Notes: generated from the letters alone by a model not told the origin. 64,000 nucleotides of DNA from Chryseobacterium phosphatilyticum (GCF_002899825.2 NZ_PPED02000003.1:1-64000); one strand, 5' to 3'; shown: positions 29,240-37,902, counted from the stretch's first letter. Translations and numbers: made by a program.

Positions 29240-30823
29240 ATGAATATAAAACTTTTAGTGCCATGTATGCTCATGTCAGCAATGGCATTTTCCCAGACAT
29301 CCGTTTCAGGGTATGTCTACGAAGACAGTAATAAAAATCAGAAGAAGGAAAACAGAGAGAAAGGTATTGAAGGTGTAGCGGTTTCCAATGGTGTTCAGGT
29401 AGTTTTAACAGATAAAAACGGAAGATACAGCTTGCCTCTGAAGGATGATCAGACCATTTTTGTCATTAAACCATCAGGATATCAAACGGTTTTAAATTCT
29501 AATAATCTGCCTCAATTTTATTATCATCATAAACCAAATGGATCGCCGGTAGATTTTAAATATAAAGGAGTAGCACCTACCGGAGAGCTTCCTACAGAAT
29601 TAAACTTTCCGTTGTATCAACAGAATGAAAATAAAAATTTTGATATTCTGGTTTTCGGGGATCCGCAGCCTTATACAGAAAAGGAACTTGATTATTTTAA
29701 AAGAGGAATTGTCAATGAGGTTAAAAATACCAAGAAAAATGCAGTATTAGGAATCAGTCTGGGTGATCTGGTAGGAGATAACCTTAGTTTGCAGAAGCCG
29801 TATGCAGATGTAATGAAAGAAGTAGGATTGCCATGGTATAACGTCATGGGGAACCACGACATGAATTATGATGCTAAAGAGGATAAACTTTCCGACGAAA
29901 CCTTTGAATCCAACTTTGGTCCTGCCAATTATTCCTTCAATTATGGGAATGTACATTTTATCATCCTGGATGATATTTTGTATCCTGATCCGAGAGATGG
30001 CAAGGGCTATTGGGGAGGTTTCCGTGAAGATCAGCTGCAGTTCATCGAAAATGACCTGAAGCTGGTAGATAAAAATAAACTCATTGTTATTTCTTTTCAT
30101 ATTCCGCTGGAGCATAAAAATGAAGACAGCTTCAGAAATGCAGACCGTCAGAAATTATTTGATTTCCTGAACCCTTTCCAGAATGTACTGCTCCTATCAG
30201 CACATACTCATATTCAGCAGCAGATTTTTTACGGTAAAAAAGAAGGATGGCAAGGAGTAAAAGATCTTCATGAGTACAATGTGGGAACAACCTGTGGTGA
30301 CTGGTATTCCGGGACACCTGACGATGCAGGGCTTCCGACTTCAACCATGAGGGACGGGACGGCAAAAGGCTATTCCTTCATCAGCTTTACAGATAACCAG
30401 TATAAAGTGAAATACAGAACTGCCGGAAAACCGGAGGATTATCAGATCAAACTGTATGTTCCCAAAGTGATCCCTTTTCCTTCAAAAACATCGGCAAAAG
30501 TACTCGCTAACTTCTTTATAGGAAGCAAAAAAGATAAAGTAGAATACAGAATAGACAACGGGAAATGGGAAGAAATGGAGTATGATGAAACGATAGATCC
30601 AAACTTTGCTCTTTCTGTATTCAAATGGGATACTACAGAGAGAATTTTACAAGGCAGAAGGCCTTCTAATCCTGAAATGTCAAAACATATCTGGGAAGGA
30701 GATTTTCCCAAAAAGCTGACTTTAGGAAAACATAAAGTTGAGGTCAGAGCGGTAGATATGTATGGAAATGAGTTCACGACTTCAGAAGAATTCGAAGTTC
30801 AGAATTCAATCCAGATTCCTTAG
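29240..30823 (+). CDS. Secreted calcineurin-like phosphoesterase
   Basis: A 527-residue metallophosphoesterase with signal peptide ending AMAFSQ. An N-terminal beta-sandwich (about 20-110: SGYVYEDSNKNQKKENREKG) is followed by the catalytic domain: GDPQ near 140, GDLVGDN, GNHD at 204-207, SFHIPLEH and SAHTHIQQ. The C-terminal part (about 390-527) is a further beta-rich domain of the MetallophosC type. It should cut phosphomono- or diesters outside the cell. It follows susD by 24 nt, so binding, hydrolysis and uptake appear to be one operon. Confidence 0.88.
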   Translation: MNIKLLVPCMLMSAMAFSQTSVSGYVYEDSNKNQKKENREKGIEGVAVSNGVQVVLTDKNGRYSLPLKDDQTIFVIKPSGYQTVLNSNNLPQFYYHHKPNGSPVDFKYKGVAPTGELPTELNFPLYQQNENKNFDILVFGDPQPYTEKELDYFKRGIVNEVKNTKKNAVLGISLGDLVGDNLSLQKPYADVMKEVGLPWYNVMGNHDMNYDAKEDKLSDETFESNFGPANYSFNYGNVHFIILDDILYPDPRDGKGYWGGFREDQLQFIENDLKLVDKNKLIVISFHIPLEHKNEDSFRNADRQKLFDFLNPFQNVLLLSAHTHIQQQIFYGKKEGWQGVKDLHEYNVGTTCGDWYSGTPDDAGLPTSTMRDGTAKGYSFISFTDNQYKVKYRTAGKPEDYQIKLYVPKVIPFPSKTSAKVLANFFIGSKKDKVEYRIDNGKWEEMEYDETIDPNFALSVFKWDTTERILQGRRPSNPEMSKHIWEGDFPKKLTLGKHKVEVRAVDMYGNEFTTSEEFEVQNSIQIP

Positions 30824-30858
30824 ACTTTTAATTTTTTACTATACTTTTTTTAGATTTT

Positions 30859-30950
30859 GAAACCGGTTCGATGCGAATCGGTTTCTTTACTTGGAGATGT
30901 AAATGACGAACCATTTTTATTAAACCACATAGATTTTTATGTGGTTTATA
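30859..30950 (+). terminator. Two terminator-like hairpins after the phosphoesterase
   Basis: GAAACCGGTTCG (30859-30870) pairs with CGAATCGGTTTC (30874-30885). TAAACCACAT (30921-30930) pairs with ATGTGGTTTA (30939-30948). Both have T-rich right flanks. They end the phosphoester operon. Confidence 0.75.
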
Positions 30951-31015
30951 CTTTTCCCAACCATTAAAAAACTATTAAATATCCTTTCTTTCCATTCCAT
31001 AAAAATGTTCTTTCG

Positions 31016-31023
31016 TAACTTTG
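31016..31023 (+). promoter_or_regulatory. -7 box of the FabG-like SDR gene
   Basis: TAACTTTG fits TAnnTTTG and lies 22 nt before the ATG at 31046. Confidence 0.6.
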
Positions 31024-31045
31024 TACAACGAAAAGTATTATCACT

Positions 31046-31759
31046 ATGAATATAAATGGAAAAAATGCCATCGTAACAGGTGGAGGAAGAGGACTGGGTA
31101 AAGCTGTAGCATTGGCTCTGGCTAATGAAGGAGTAAACGTAGCCATTACAGGAAGAAACGAAGAGAACCTTAAAAATACTGTTGAAGAGCTTAAGAAACT
31201 GGGAGTGAATTCAGCCTATGCAATATTCAGCATTGATGATGAATCAGCTGTAAAAGAAGGAATTGATACTTTGGCAAAAGCACTTGGTGGAGTAGATATC
31301 CTGGTTAATAATGCAGGTATTGGTGACTTCGGAACTATAGAAGAGATGCCATCTGAAACGTGGGAGCAAGTGATTAAAACCAATTTATTTGGAGTATATT
31401 ATGCCGCCAAAGCTGTACATCCATTCATGAAAGAAAAAGGTGAAGGTGATATCGTCAATGTAGCTTCTACAGCAGGATTGAAAGGAGGACCCAATATGTC
31501 GGCATATGCCGCTTCAAAAGCAGCAGTGGTTTCTTTATCTCAGTCTATGATGGCAGAATGGAGAAAGCAAAACATCCGTGTAATTACCTTAACTCCAAGT
31601 ACCATTGCTTCTGATATGAGTATTCAGGGAGGTCTTACTGATGGAAATCCCGATAAAGTATTACAACCTGAAGACTTTGCAGAATGGGTAAGAGATATTC
31701 TGAAAATGAACAGACGAGCATTGATTGCTAACGGATCTATTTTCTCTACAAACCCTTAA
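31046..31759 (+). CDS. Short-chain dehydrogenase/reductase, FabG-like
   Basis: A 237-residue classical SDR. The NAD(P)-binding loop is TGGGRGLGKA at the N-terminus; NNAGIGD follows near 90. The catalytic Ser lies in VASTAGLKGG and the Tyr-Lys pair in YAASKAAV. It resembles 3-oxoacyl-ACP reductases, but without fatty-acid genes around it the substrate is open. It stands alone with its own TAACTTTG promoter and no operon partner. Confidence 0.85.
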   Translation: MNINGKNAIVTGGGRGLGKAVALALANEGVNVAITGRNEENLKNTVEELKKLGVNSAYAIFSIDDESAVKEGIDTLAKALGGVDILVNNAGIGDFGTIEEMPSETWEQVIKTNLFGVYYAAKAVHPFMKEKGEGDIVNVASTAGLKGGPNMSAYAASKAAVVSLSQSMMAEWRKQNIRVITLTPSTIASDMSIQGGLTDGNPDKVLQPEDFAEWVRDILKMNRRALIANGSIFSTNP

Positions 31760-31824
31760 TGAATTGAAAATTGAGAGTTGAGAATTGAAAACTGATTACA
31801 ATTTTTAGATATAAAATTCAATAG

Positions 31825-31886
31825 GAGCGGGCTTTAGCCCGCTCTACTTATTAGAGCCTATTCCAATGGCTTTAGCCGAAACTTAG
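31825..31886. repeat. GGCTTTAGCC intergenic repeat
   Basis: GAGCGGGCTTTAGCCCGCTC (31825-31844) is a near-perfect palindrome. A second GGCTTTAGCCGAAACTTA follows at about 31868-31885. The same phrase GGCTTTAGCCAAAACTTA occurs at about 59638-59655. AATTGAGAATTG microrepeats precede it. A dispersed repeat family of unknown role. Confidence 0.55.
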
Positions 31887-31969
31887 GAATGAAGTACGGA
31901 ATAATCCCCGGAATCAGTGAGAAATTCCAAAACTTGCCCATTCCATTTTTTTTGCAATCATAACATTAG

Positions 31970-31977
31970 TATTTTTG
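31970..31977 (+). promoter_or_regulatory. -7 box of prmA
   Basis: TATTTTTG at 31970-31977 with TTTG at 31951-31954 upstream; the ATG at 31993 follows 15 nt later, favouring it over the TTG at 31975. Confidence 0.6.
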
Positions 31978-31992
31978 CAACAAATTACTCAC

Positions 31993-32820
31993 ATGCAAAA
32001 TTATTTAGAATTTGATTTCAAAATTTCTCCGCTTCAGCCATGGAACGAAATATTAATGGCAGAACTTATAGAAATAGGTTTCGACAGTTTCACGGAAGAA
32101 TTAGAAGGAATCTTAGGATATATTCAGAAAGATTTATTTAATGAAGAAGAGCTGAAAGCTTTACCGCTTTTTCAAAATGAAGAGGTAAAAATTGAATACA
32201 CTTTCAAGGAAATGCCGAATATCAACTGGAATGAAGAATGGGAAAAGAATTTTGAACCAATCAATATTGATGATAAAGTAATGATCAGGGCAGAATTCCA
32301 TGAATCTGTGCCAGGAATGCATGAAATTATTATCCAGCCGAAAATGTCTTTCGGAACAGGACACCACCCAACAACACACCTGATGATCCAACAAATGATG
32401 GACATTGACTTTACCGGTAAAAAAGTACTGGATATGGGTTGTGGAACTTCTGTATTGGCTATTTATGCCAAACAGCAGGGAGCAGGAGATACAAAAGCAA
32501 TTGATATTGATGAATGGTCTGTGGAAAATTCAAAAGAAAATGCCGTAAGAAATGGTGTTGAGCTTGATATAGAGCAGGGAACAGCAGAAAGCTTAGGAGA
32601 AGAAAACTATGATATTATTTTAGCAAATATCAATAGAAATATCCTTATTTCAGATATTCCAACCTATGTTTCCGTATTGAATGCAGGAGGAAAGCTATTG
32701 CTTTCAGGATTATGTTTCTTTGATGTGGATGACATTCTTGAAGTATGTAAAGAAAACAACCTTACCCTTAAAAAGCAATTGCAGCGTGAAGAGTGGGTAA
32801 GCCTGTTATTAGAAAAATAA
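31993..32820 (+). CDS. prmA: Ribosomal protein L11 methyltransferase
   Basis: A 275-residue SAM-dependent methyltransferase that trimethylates ribosomal protein L11. The N-terminal substrate domain contains NWNEEWEKNFEPI; the catalytic domain has FGTGHHPTTHLM, then the SAM motif VLDMGCGTSVLAIYA and the post-motif LANINRNIL. Length fits PrmA. The start at 31993 (MQNYLEFDF) is fixed by the promoter box. The next gene follows 17 nt later and may be cotranscribed. Confidence 0.93.
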   Translation: MQNYLEFDFKISPLQPWNEILMAELIEIGFDSFTEELEGILGYIQKDLFNEEELKALPLFQNEEVKIEYTFKEMPNINWNEEWEKNFEPINIDDKVMIRAEFHESVPGMHEIIIQPKMSFGTGHHPTTHLMIQQMMDIDFTGKKVLDMGCGTSVLAIYAKQQGAGDTKAIDIDEWSVENSKENAVRNGVELDIEQGTAESLGEENYDIILANINRNILISDIPTYVSVLNAGGKLLLSGLCFFDVDDILEVCKENNLTLKKQLQREEWVSLLLEK

Positions 32821-32837
32821 AAAAACAAAATAGTACT

Positions 32838-33683
32838 ATGAAAACTTTATGGACAGCTTTACTTTTGCTGACTCTGCAATTTTTTGCGGCACAGGAAAAT
32901 GAAGTGTATGCGGACGGGATCTTTGGGTTTGAAGAAAATAAAGCCCAGAAAATTTTTACAGATTGGACAAGAGTAAGAAAAGAGCCTAACGCCAATTCTC
33001 CGATTTTGGATTCATTACAAACCAATCAACAAGTAATGATCCTGAAAAAAGAGGAAACCGTTCCGGTCTTACAATTGGGAGAAAGAAAAGCCAACTGGTA
33101 CAAGGTTTCCTATCAAAAAGGAGATGGAGCTTCTGAAGGCTATGTCTGGGGTGGAAATCTCTGTGTGGGGTATCGTAATAAGAATGGCTATGACTTCCTT
33201 TTCGGACTTTCGAAAACAACCACTCAGAAAAGTAAAGATTTTGATGGTTTCGAAAAACAGAATATTGCCGGAGTAAAAGTAATGGAAGGAAATAATCTGC
33301 TTGATGAGGTATACTTTAATACAGGTAGAGGAGAAGAGTTAAGCTATGCAACATTCAATATCGAAAGTAATCATAAATTGCAAAATGTTGAATTGACCCT
33401 GAAAGCATTGGTTTCCGGTGAAGCATGTGGTATTGCAAGTTATGACCAATACATTCTTTTTAAAGATAAGAAACTGATTGCTCTTCCCCAATTGATGAAT
33501 GTAGGAGACGCAGATGTTTTTTATCACAGTGAAGTATATGTTTTCCCTAATGATAAAGGAGGAGTTCCAAACACTTTTATATTTAAAATGGAAGAAATGG
33601 AAAAAGATGATAAAGACAGGGAAAAGAAAAAACACTCTTCCAAAATCTATCTCTGGAACGGAAGTTCTTATAAACTGAAATAA
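32838..33683 (+). CDS. Secreted SH3-like domain protein
   Basis: A 281-residue protein with signal peptide MKTLWTALLLLTLQFFAAQ. Residues about 30-110 form a bacterial SH3-like domain (DWTRVRKEPNANSPILDSL, NWYKVSYQKGD, EGYVWGGNLCVGY), a fold used for binding cell wall or other ligands. The C-terminal half is beta-rich and unassigned. Start 32838 is chosen because the signal peptide begins there; upstream codons overlap prmA. Function beyond binding is unknown. Confidence 0.7.
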   Translation: MKTLWTALLLLTLQFFAAQENEVYADGIFGFEENKAQKIFTDWTRVRKEPNANSPILDSLQTNQQVMILKKEETVPVLQLGERKANWYKVSYQKGDGASEGYVWGGNLCVGYRNKNGYDFLFGLSKTTTQKSKDFDGFEKQNIAGVKVMEGNNLLDEVYFNTGRGEELSYATFNIESNHKLQNVELTLKALVSGEACGIASYDQYILFKDKKLIALPQLMNVGDADVFYHSEVYVFPNDKGGVPNTFIFKMEEMEKDDKDREKKKHSSKIYLWNGSSYKLK

Positions 33684-33704
33684 GATATTTTTTAAAAAAA
33701 ATAG

Positions 33705-33733
33705 AACCGTTGTATTGTGCAACGGTTTTTTTA
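33705..33733 (+). terminator. Terminator after the SH3-like gene
   Basis: AACCGTTG (33705-33712) pairs with CAACGGTT (33720-33727), followed by a T-run. Confidence 0.85.
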
Positions 33734-33865
33734 TTTTTTAGCCTTATAAGATTCCTGAAATTTCAGTCTCTTTTGTCCATATCAAAAAATCTTATTCATC
33801 GGAAAAGTACATTTTGGGTAGTTGGAAAAAATCAAATACATTTATACTTAAAAAATAAGTACATA

Positions 33866-34498
33866 ATGGATTTACTTGATGATATACTTCCAATTTTGTT
33901 TTCTGTCATGGTGGGTGGTATCATAGGCATTGAAAGAGAATATCAACTGAAGTCGGCAGGATTACGGACAATGATACTTGTGACATTGGGAGCATGTATT
34001 TTTACCATGCTTTCTCAGAATTTGGGAGGATCAGGAAGTCCGGACCGTATTGCTGCCAATATCATTACAGGAATAGGTTTTGTGGGAGCAGGAGTCATTT
34101 TTAAGGAAGAAAACAGAGTATCCGGTCTCACCACAGCTGTTACCATATGGATCTGTGCTGCTCTGGGGATGACCATTGGTGCAGGGTATTATCAGGAAGC
34201 GACCATAGGTTCTGTTGTGGTCTTCTTATTATTGATTATGTTTAAATATATTCAGGATGTTATTGATAAGATCAGTACCCGCTATACCTATCAGATGACA
34301 TTATCGTACGAAGATGGTATTATGGAGAAGTATGAAAACATTTTTAAAGAACATGACCTGAAATCAATGAGAGGGAAACAGATGAGGTCCGGTGAGAAAT
34401 ACACCGTCATATGGCGTGTTCAGGGAGCTGCAAAAAACCACGAGATTTGCACAAAACTATTGCTTAATGATGTCTCAATAGACGAATTTAAATTTTAA
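33866..34498 (+). CDS. MgtC/SapB-family membrane protein
   Basis: A 210-residue inner-membrane protein with four to five helices in the first 130 residues, including the family phrase GGIIGIEREYQLKSAGLRTMILVTLGA broken here into GGIIGIEREY and GLRTMILVTLGA. NIITGIGFVGAG and SGLTTAVTIWICAALGM follow, then a soluble C-terminal domain (about 140-210). MgtC-type proteins are linked to magnesium limitation and survival, often by affecting ATP synthase or K+ balance. Start 33866 (MDLLDDILPILF) is chosen over an upstream extension that reads through the preceding terminator. Confidence 0.85.
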   Translation: MDLLDDILPILFSVMVGGIIGIEREYQLKSAGLRTMILVTLGACIFTMLSQNLGGSGSPDRIAANIITGIGFVGAGVIFKEENRVSGLTTAVTIWICAALGMTIGAGYYQEATIGSVVVFLLLIMFKYIQDVIDKISTRYTYQMTLSYEDGIMEKYENIFKEHDLKSMRGKQMRSGEKYTVIWRVQGAAKNHEICTKLLLNDVSIDEFKF

Positions 34499-34504
34499 AA
34501 TAAA

Positions 34505-34530
34505 AAAGCCTTTACAGAAGTAGAGGCTTT
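34505..34530. terminator. Bidirectional terminator
   Basis: AAAGCCTTTAC (34505-34515) pairs with GTAGAGGCTTT (34520-34530), loop AGAA, between two convergent genes. Confidence 0.8.
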
Positions 34531-34557
34531 ATTCTGAAAAATACAGGTCAGGGAAAA

Positions 34558-35112
34558 TTAGCTGATCCAGTCACTTACTTTAATAACATCGGATTGTCTT
34601 GGGAAAACTTTAGTCATCAATAGACGATGCACTTCTTCATCACCATCTTTACAACAATCTTCAATAACAGTTAGCTGATAATCTTTATCTGCTGCTTCCC
34701 TTACTGTCGATAGAACAACACCACTTGTTGAAACACCGGCTAATACAAGGTGTTGAATACGTAAACTTCTTAAGATCACTTCCAGATCACTTCCGGTAAA
34801 TGCGCTGAACCTTTTTTTGATAACAATAATATCCTGTTCTTCCGGCGACAATAGGGGATGAATGGTAATCCACTCTTTCATATCGACGTTTGCCATCTGT
34901 TGTTTTATAGCTGAGAAAGCTTTATTGGTGGCACTTATTTCAGGCATTCCTGCCCTGAATCCTACTGTGACATAAATGACCGGGATATCTTTCTTTCTTG
35001 CATTTTTAATCACTTCCTGAATATTCGCAATCAGTTGTTCTGTATCAGGTAGCATCCCCAGAATAGACAATTGCATATCCATCACCAATAAGGCTGTTCT
35101 TGTTGTTTCCAT
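34558..35112 (-). CDS. Isochorismatase-like hydrolase lacking the usual cysteine
   Basis: A 184-residue member of the isochorismatase/cysteine-hydrolase superfamily. It shows the catalytic Asp in LLVMDMQ (residue 12) and the Lys in IIVIKKRFSAF. At the site where amidases have Cys (xGxxTxxCV), it reads AGVSTSGVV, so the nucleophile is replaced by Gly. This arrangement is compatible with isochorismatase-type chemistry that needs no cysteine, or with an unknown activity. It lies 5 nt after the MFS gene, within the TetR-controlled operon. Substrate unknown. Confidence 0.8.
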   Translation of the reverse strand: METTRTALLVMDMQLSILGMLPDTEQLIANIQEVIKNARKKDIPVIYVTVGFRAGMPEISATNKAFSAIKQQMANVDMKEWITIHPLLSPEEQDIIVIKKRFSAFTGSDLEVILRSLRIQHLVLAGVSTSGVVLSTVREAADKDYQLTVIEDCCKDGDEEVHRLLMTKVFPRQSDVIKVSDWIS

Positions 35113-35117
35113 TGTAT

Positions 35118-36398
35118 TTATATTTTATTGATAAACTGTTCTTCTGATTTTTCTAATAATTCTTCATTGACCGGATTGTATCTCTTCTTTTTGAATACCA
35201 GTTTTCTAAAGATGATGGCAATGAGAATACCTGAAATTCCTTCCCATAATAAGGTTCTTGGAGCTCCTATTTTTTCAGAAATAAATCCGATCAGCAAACT
35301 TCCCAACGGTAACATCCCAAATATTGCTGTTAACAAAATACTGATCGCCCGGGAGCGCATTTCAGGGATGACTTCAGATTGTACGATAATATTACACGTG
35401 GTGAATTGAGCGACACCTCCCAAACCGGTAAGAGCAGCAAAAAACATTGATAAATAAAAATGAGTGGTATATGAAAAACAGATCAGTCCGATACTTAAGA
35501 TGACAGTACTCAGGATAAGTATATTTCTCATGGAGGCTCCCTTTTTTAATGAAGCTAAAAATATCGTTCCGAGAACCGCTCCTATACCGATAAAACTTGA
35601 AATATAACCAAAGGTTTTGGCATCCCCTTTAAAAATCTCTTTAGCATATACAGGAATCAAAGTGTCATAAGGCAAGATTAAAAGCCCGGTAATGCTGAGC
35701 ATAATGATCACCCAGCTAATAGACGGTTCTCTCCTGAGGTATCGGAATCCTTCTGCCAACTCTGTAAACGTGCCTTTTTTGGTTGATTTTGTCTGAACCA
35801 TAGTGATCTTCATCATAGAGATAGAAACCATTACCGCTGCAAAACTGGCTGCATTGATCAGAAAGCAGGTTCCGGCTCCAAATTGCTGAAGAATAATCCC
35901 GGAAAGAGCAGGGCCGGCTAGTTTGGCCATACTTGCCATGGCGGCGCTCAGGGAAAGAGCGCTGGGTAAATCTTCATCGTCAGTCACTACCTCGTTAATC
36001 ATTGATTGCCTTGCAGGCACATCATATGCGTTGATAACTCCCAGAAAAACACTGAGGATTAAAAAACTCCAGATATTCTGATGACCTGTCATGGCCAGAA
36101 AAGCCAGTAGTGAAGCCTGTATCAATGAAAGAATCTGGGTGATCTGTACAATTTTGTATCGGTTGTAGCGATCCGCCGCAACTCCTCCGAATGCAGAAAA
36201 TAAGAACGAAGGAAATTGCTCTGCAAATACGGTCAGCCCAAGCATAAACGCAGAATGAGTCATGCTGTATACGACCCATACTACTGCCGTACGTTGCATC
36301 CACGTACCAAACTGAGAGACAGAACGGCCAAAAAAGTACAACGTATAGTTTGTACTTCTGAAAGCCCTGAATGTACTGATGTTGCTTATTTTGTTCAT
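35118..36398 (-). CDS. MFS exporter (MFS_3/EntS-like)
   Basis: A 426-residue inner-membrane transporter with about 12 helices. Family phrases visible are GRSVSQFGTWMQRTAVVWVVY in helix 1 (shown as GRSVSQFGTW), FGGVAADRYNR after helix 2 and DVPARQSMINE before helix 5. The group exports small molecules, siderophores or drugs. The start at 36398 (MNKISNISTF) is preferred to 36422 because a TTTGACA-N13-TGTCAAA operator covers the upstream ATG. It is preceded by tetR and followed by the isochorismatase-like gene, all on the minus strand. Confidence 0.85.
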   Translation of the reverse strand: MNKISNISTFRAFRSTNYTLYFFGRSVSQFGTWMQRTAVVWVVYSMTHSAFMLGLTVFAEQFPSFLFSAFGGVAADRYNRYKIVQITQILSLIQASLLAFLAMTGHQNIWSFLILSVFLGVINAYDVPARQSMINEVVTDDEDLPSALSLSAAMASMAKLAGPALSGIILQQFGAGTCFLINAASFAAVMVSISMMKITMVQTKSTKKGTFTELAEGFRYLRREPSISWVIIMLSITGLLILPYDTLIPVYAKEIFKGDAKTFGYISSFIGIGAVLGTIFLASLKKGASMRNILILSTVILSIGLICFSYTTHFYLSMFFAALTGLGGVAQFTTCNIIVQSEVIPEMRSRAISILLTAIFGMLPLGSLLIGFISEKIGAPRTLLWEGISGILIAIIFRKLVFKKKRYNPVNEELLEKSEEQFINKI

Positions 36399-36414
36399 AT
36401 TATAGAATAAACTT

Positions 36415-36441
36415 TTTGACATAAATTGTTAAAATGTCAAA
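36415..36441. promoter_or_regulatory. TetR operator copy 2 (MFS side)
   Basis: TTTGACA (36415-36421), 13-nt spacer, TGTCAAA (36435-36441). It lies in the tetR-MFS gap, just upstream of the MFS start. It has exactly the architecture of the copy before tetR. Confidence 0.7.
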
Positions 36442-36457
36442 ATTGAGATAAAAAATT

Positions 36458-37057
36458 TTAACGGATGTTTTTAATGACCATTGATGTTAGTGTATTCACT
36501 ATATTATTTAAATTGTCAAAATTATTATTTAAATTCATCTCACGCCTTATTCCTCTGATACTGCTCTGTAGAATAAAGATGATGTTTTCCTGTTCTTCAA
36601 CGGAAACCACTGGAATTTCATGAGTAACAATACCGGATGAAAATATTTTGAGAAGAACATTTCTTTCTGCTTCCATCATTCTGTTATGGGCATCAGTAAT
36701 GTGCTTTGATTTTTCTTCCGTATCCATTCCGGCTTCTATAGCTCTGAAAAATGAAGCTCTTTCTTCTGAAGTTTTCACTTTGGAAAGGCAAAATTGACGA
36801 ATCTTTCCGTCAAAAGACTTTTCTTGCCTCATATTGGATTCAATCTCAGAGATCACTTCTTTAATCAGGTTCTCAAGGACTGCCTGAAAAACCTCTTCAC
36901 GATTCTTATAATAGTAATAAATAGAGGTTCTGCTTTTACCGACTGCTTTCGAAATGTCATCCATTGTCACTTTCTTCAGACCATATTTCAGATAGAGAGC
37001 TGAAGCAGTCTCCAGAATTTGCTGTGAAAGTTGATCTTGTTCAGTCCCTGACGACAT
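36458..37057 (-). CDS. TetR-family transcriptional repressor
   Basis: A 199-residue regulator. The N-terminal helix-turn-helix (about 15-60: KYGLKKVTMDDISKAVGKSRTSIYYYYKNREEVF, seen here as TMDDISKAVGKSRTSIYYYY) is typical TetR; the C-terminal domain would bind an inducer. Start 37057 (MSSGTEQDQLSQ) is chosen over a TTG seven codons earlier. It heads the operon with the MFS exporter and isochorismatase-like hydrolase. Palindromic operators lie upstream and downstream of it, so self-repression and control of the exporter are likely. Confidence 0.88.
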   Translation of the reverse strand: MSSGTEQDQLSQQILETASALYLKYGLKKVTMDDISKAVGKSRTSIYYYYKNREEVFQAVLENLIKEVISEIESNMRQEKSFDGKIRQFCLSKVKTSEERASFFRAIEAGMDTEEKSKHITDAHNRMMEAERNVLLKIFSSGIVTHEIPVVSVEEQENIIFILQSSIRGIRREMNLNNNFDNLNNIVNTLTSMVIKNIR

Positions 37058-37090
37058 GGTGGGTAAATTTGTGTACAAAAATAATTAATT

Positions 37091-37117
37091 TTTGACAAAA
37101 AAACAAATTTTGTCAAA
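37091..37117. promoter_or_regulatory. TetR operator copy 1 (tetR promoter)
   Basis: TTTGACA (37091-37097), 13-nt spacer, TGTCAAA (37111-37117); the arms extend to 10 bp (TTTGACAAAA/TTTTGTCAAA). It lies 34 nt upstream of the tetR ATG. Confidence 0.75.
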
Positions 37118-37902
37118 TTGTGTGTATTTGACCCATTCTGTGATAACAAAAATAGGATTGGAACAAGCCAACCCTACCAAACATGATTAAGTGTATAGAT
37201 GAGCCATAAAAATGGCTGCAAGGAATTTAAGGTGCACAAAAAAGATTTTTATTGACGCCTAATCAATGTTTCATTAAATCAATTAAACTAACTTTTTTAA
37301 TGATCTGTTTTATCTACTTTGTAAAGGTAAAAGGAATGGATATCTGTACAGGTGAAATTTACTCTGACTCGACAAAATTCGTCAGTGAAACGTAGTTTTT
37401 ATTCAATGAAGTGTTGGAATGTAATATATCTTAAAACGTTCTTATTTATTAAGGATTTGAATAGGGACAGGCAGAATAGGTCATAAAAAAAGACTCCCAA
37501 AAATTGAGGGTCTTAAAGTGAACTTGACAGGATTATCCTCGAATTCTTTGGTTGCTGATCTTAATTGGATTTTACGACTATTTTGTTGATTATCATCTGT
37601 ATAGAAAAAATAAGCCTTTTTTAGAGCAGATTTTATAATTATTGTGAGACAGCCTCAAGTTATAAACCCTCGTATTAGACAAACGAATTTGGATTTTTAT
37701 CTAGAATAAAAATATCAGAATATTGGTAATTAGTTGAAATATTGTATCATATTGTTTTTTGTCTTGAGATTTTTGCCCAATATAATCAGTGAAATCTATT
37801 ACACTTTATGAATTTTTCCTTTTTGGATACAATAATCTGACATTTGATTACGTCTGTTTTTTTTATTCGTTGGAACTTTGTACCAACAAAAATAATCATA
37901 AA
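37118..37902. other. Gene-free stretch before the SDR pair
   Basis: About 785 nt without a convincing gene. Contents: a weak hairpin AAGACTC...GGGTCTT at about 37489-37515 that ends no annotated gene, and a 15-mer CTACTTTGTAAAGGT at 37314-37328 repeated at 41261-41275. A 31-codon ORF (about 37300-37398) overlaps the 15-mer and looks accidental. The last 40 nt carry the promoter-like GAACTTTG before the start at 37903. Confidence 0.5.

Noticed and set aside
36399..36422. Longer start of the MFS protein at 36422
   Set aside because: That ATG lies within the operator palindrome, and the conserved part begins after the second Met.
37300..37398. 31-codon ORF in the gap before the SDR pair
   Set aside because: It overlaps a repeated 15-mer and has no recognisable features; likely chance.
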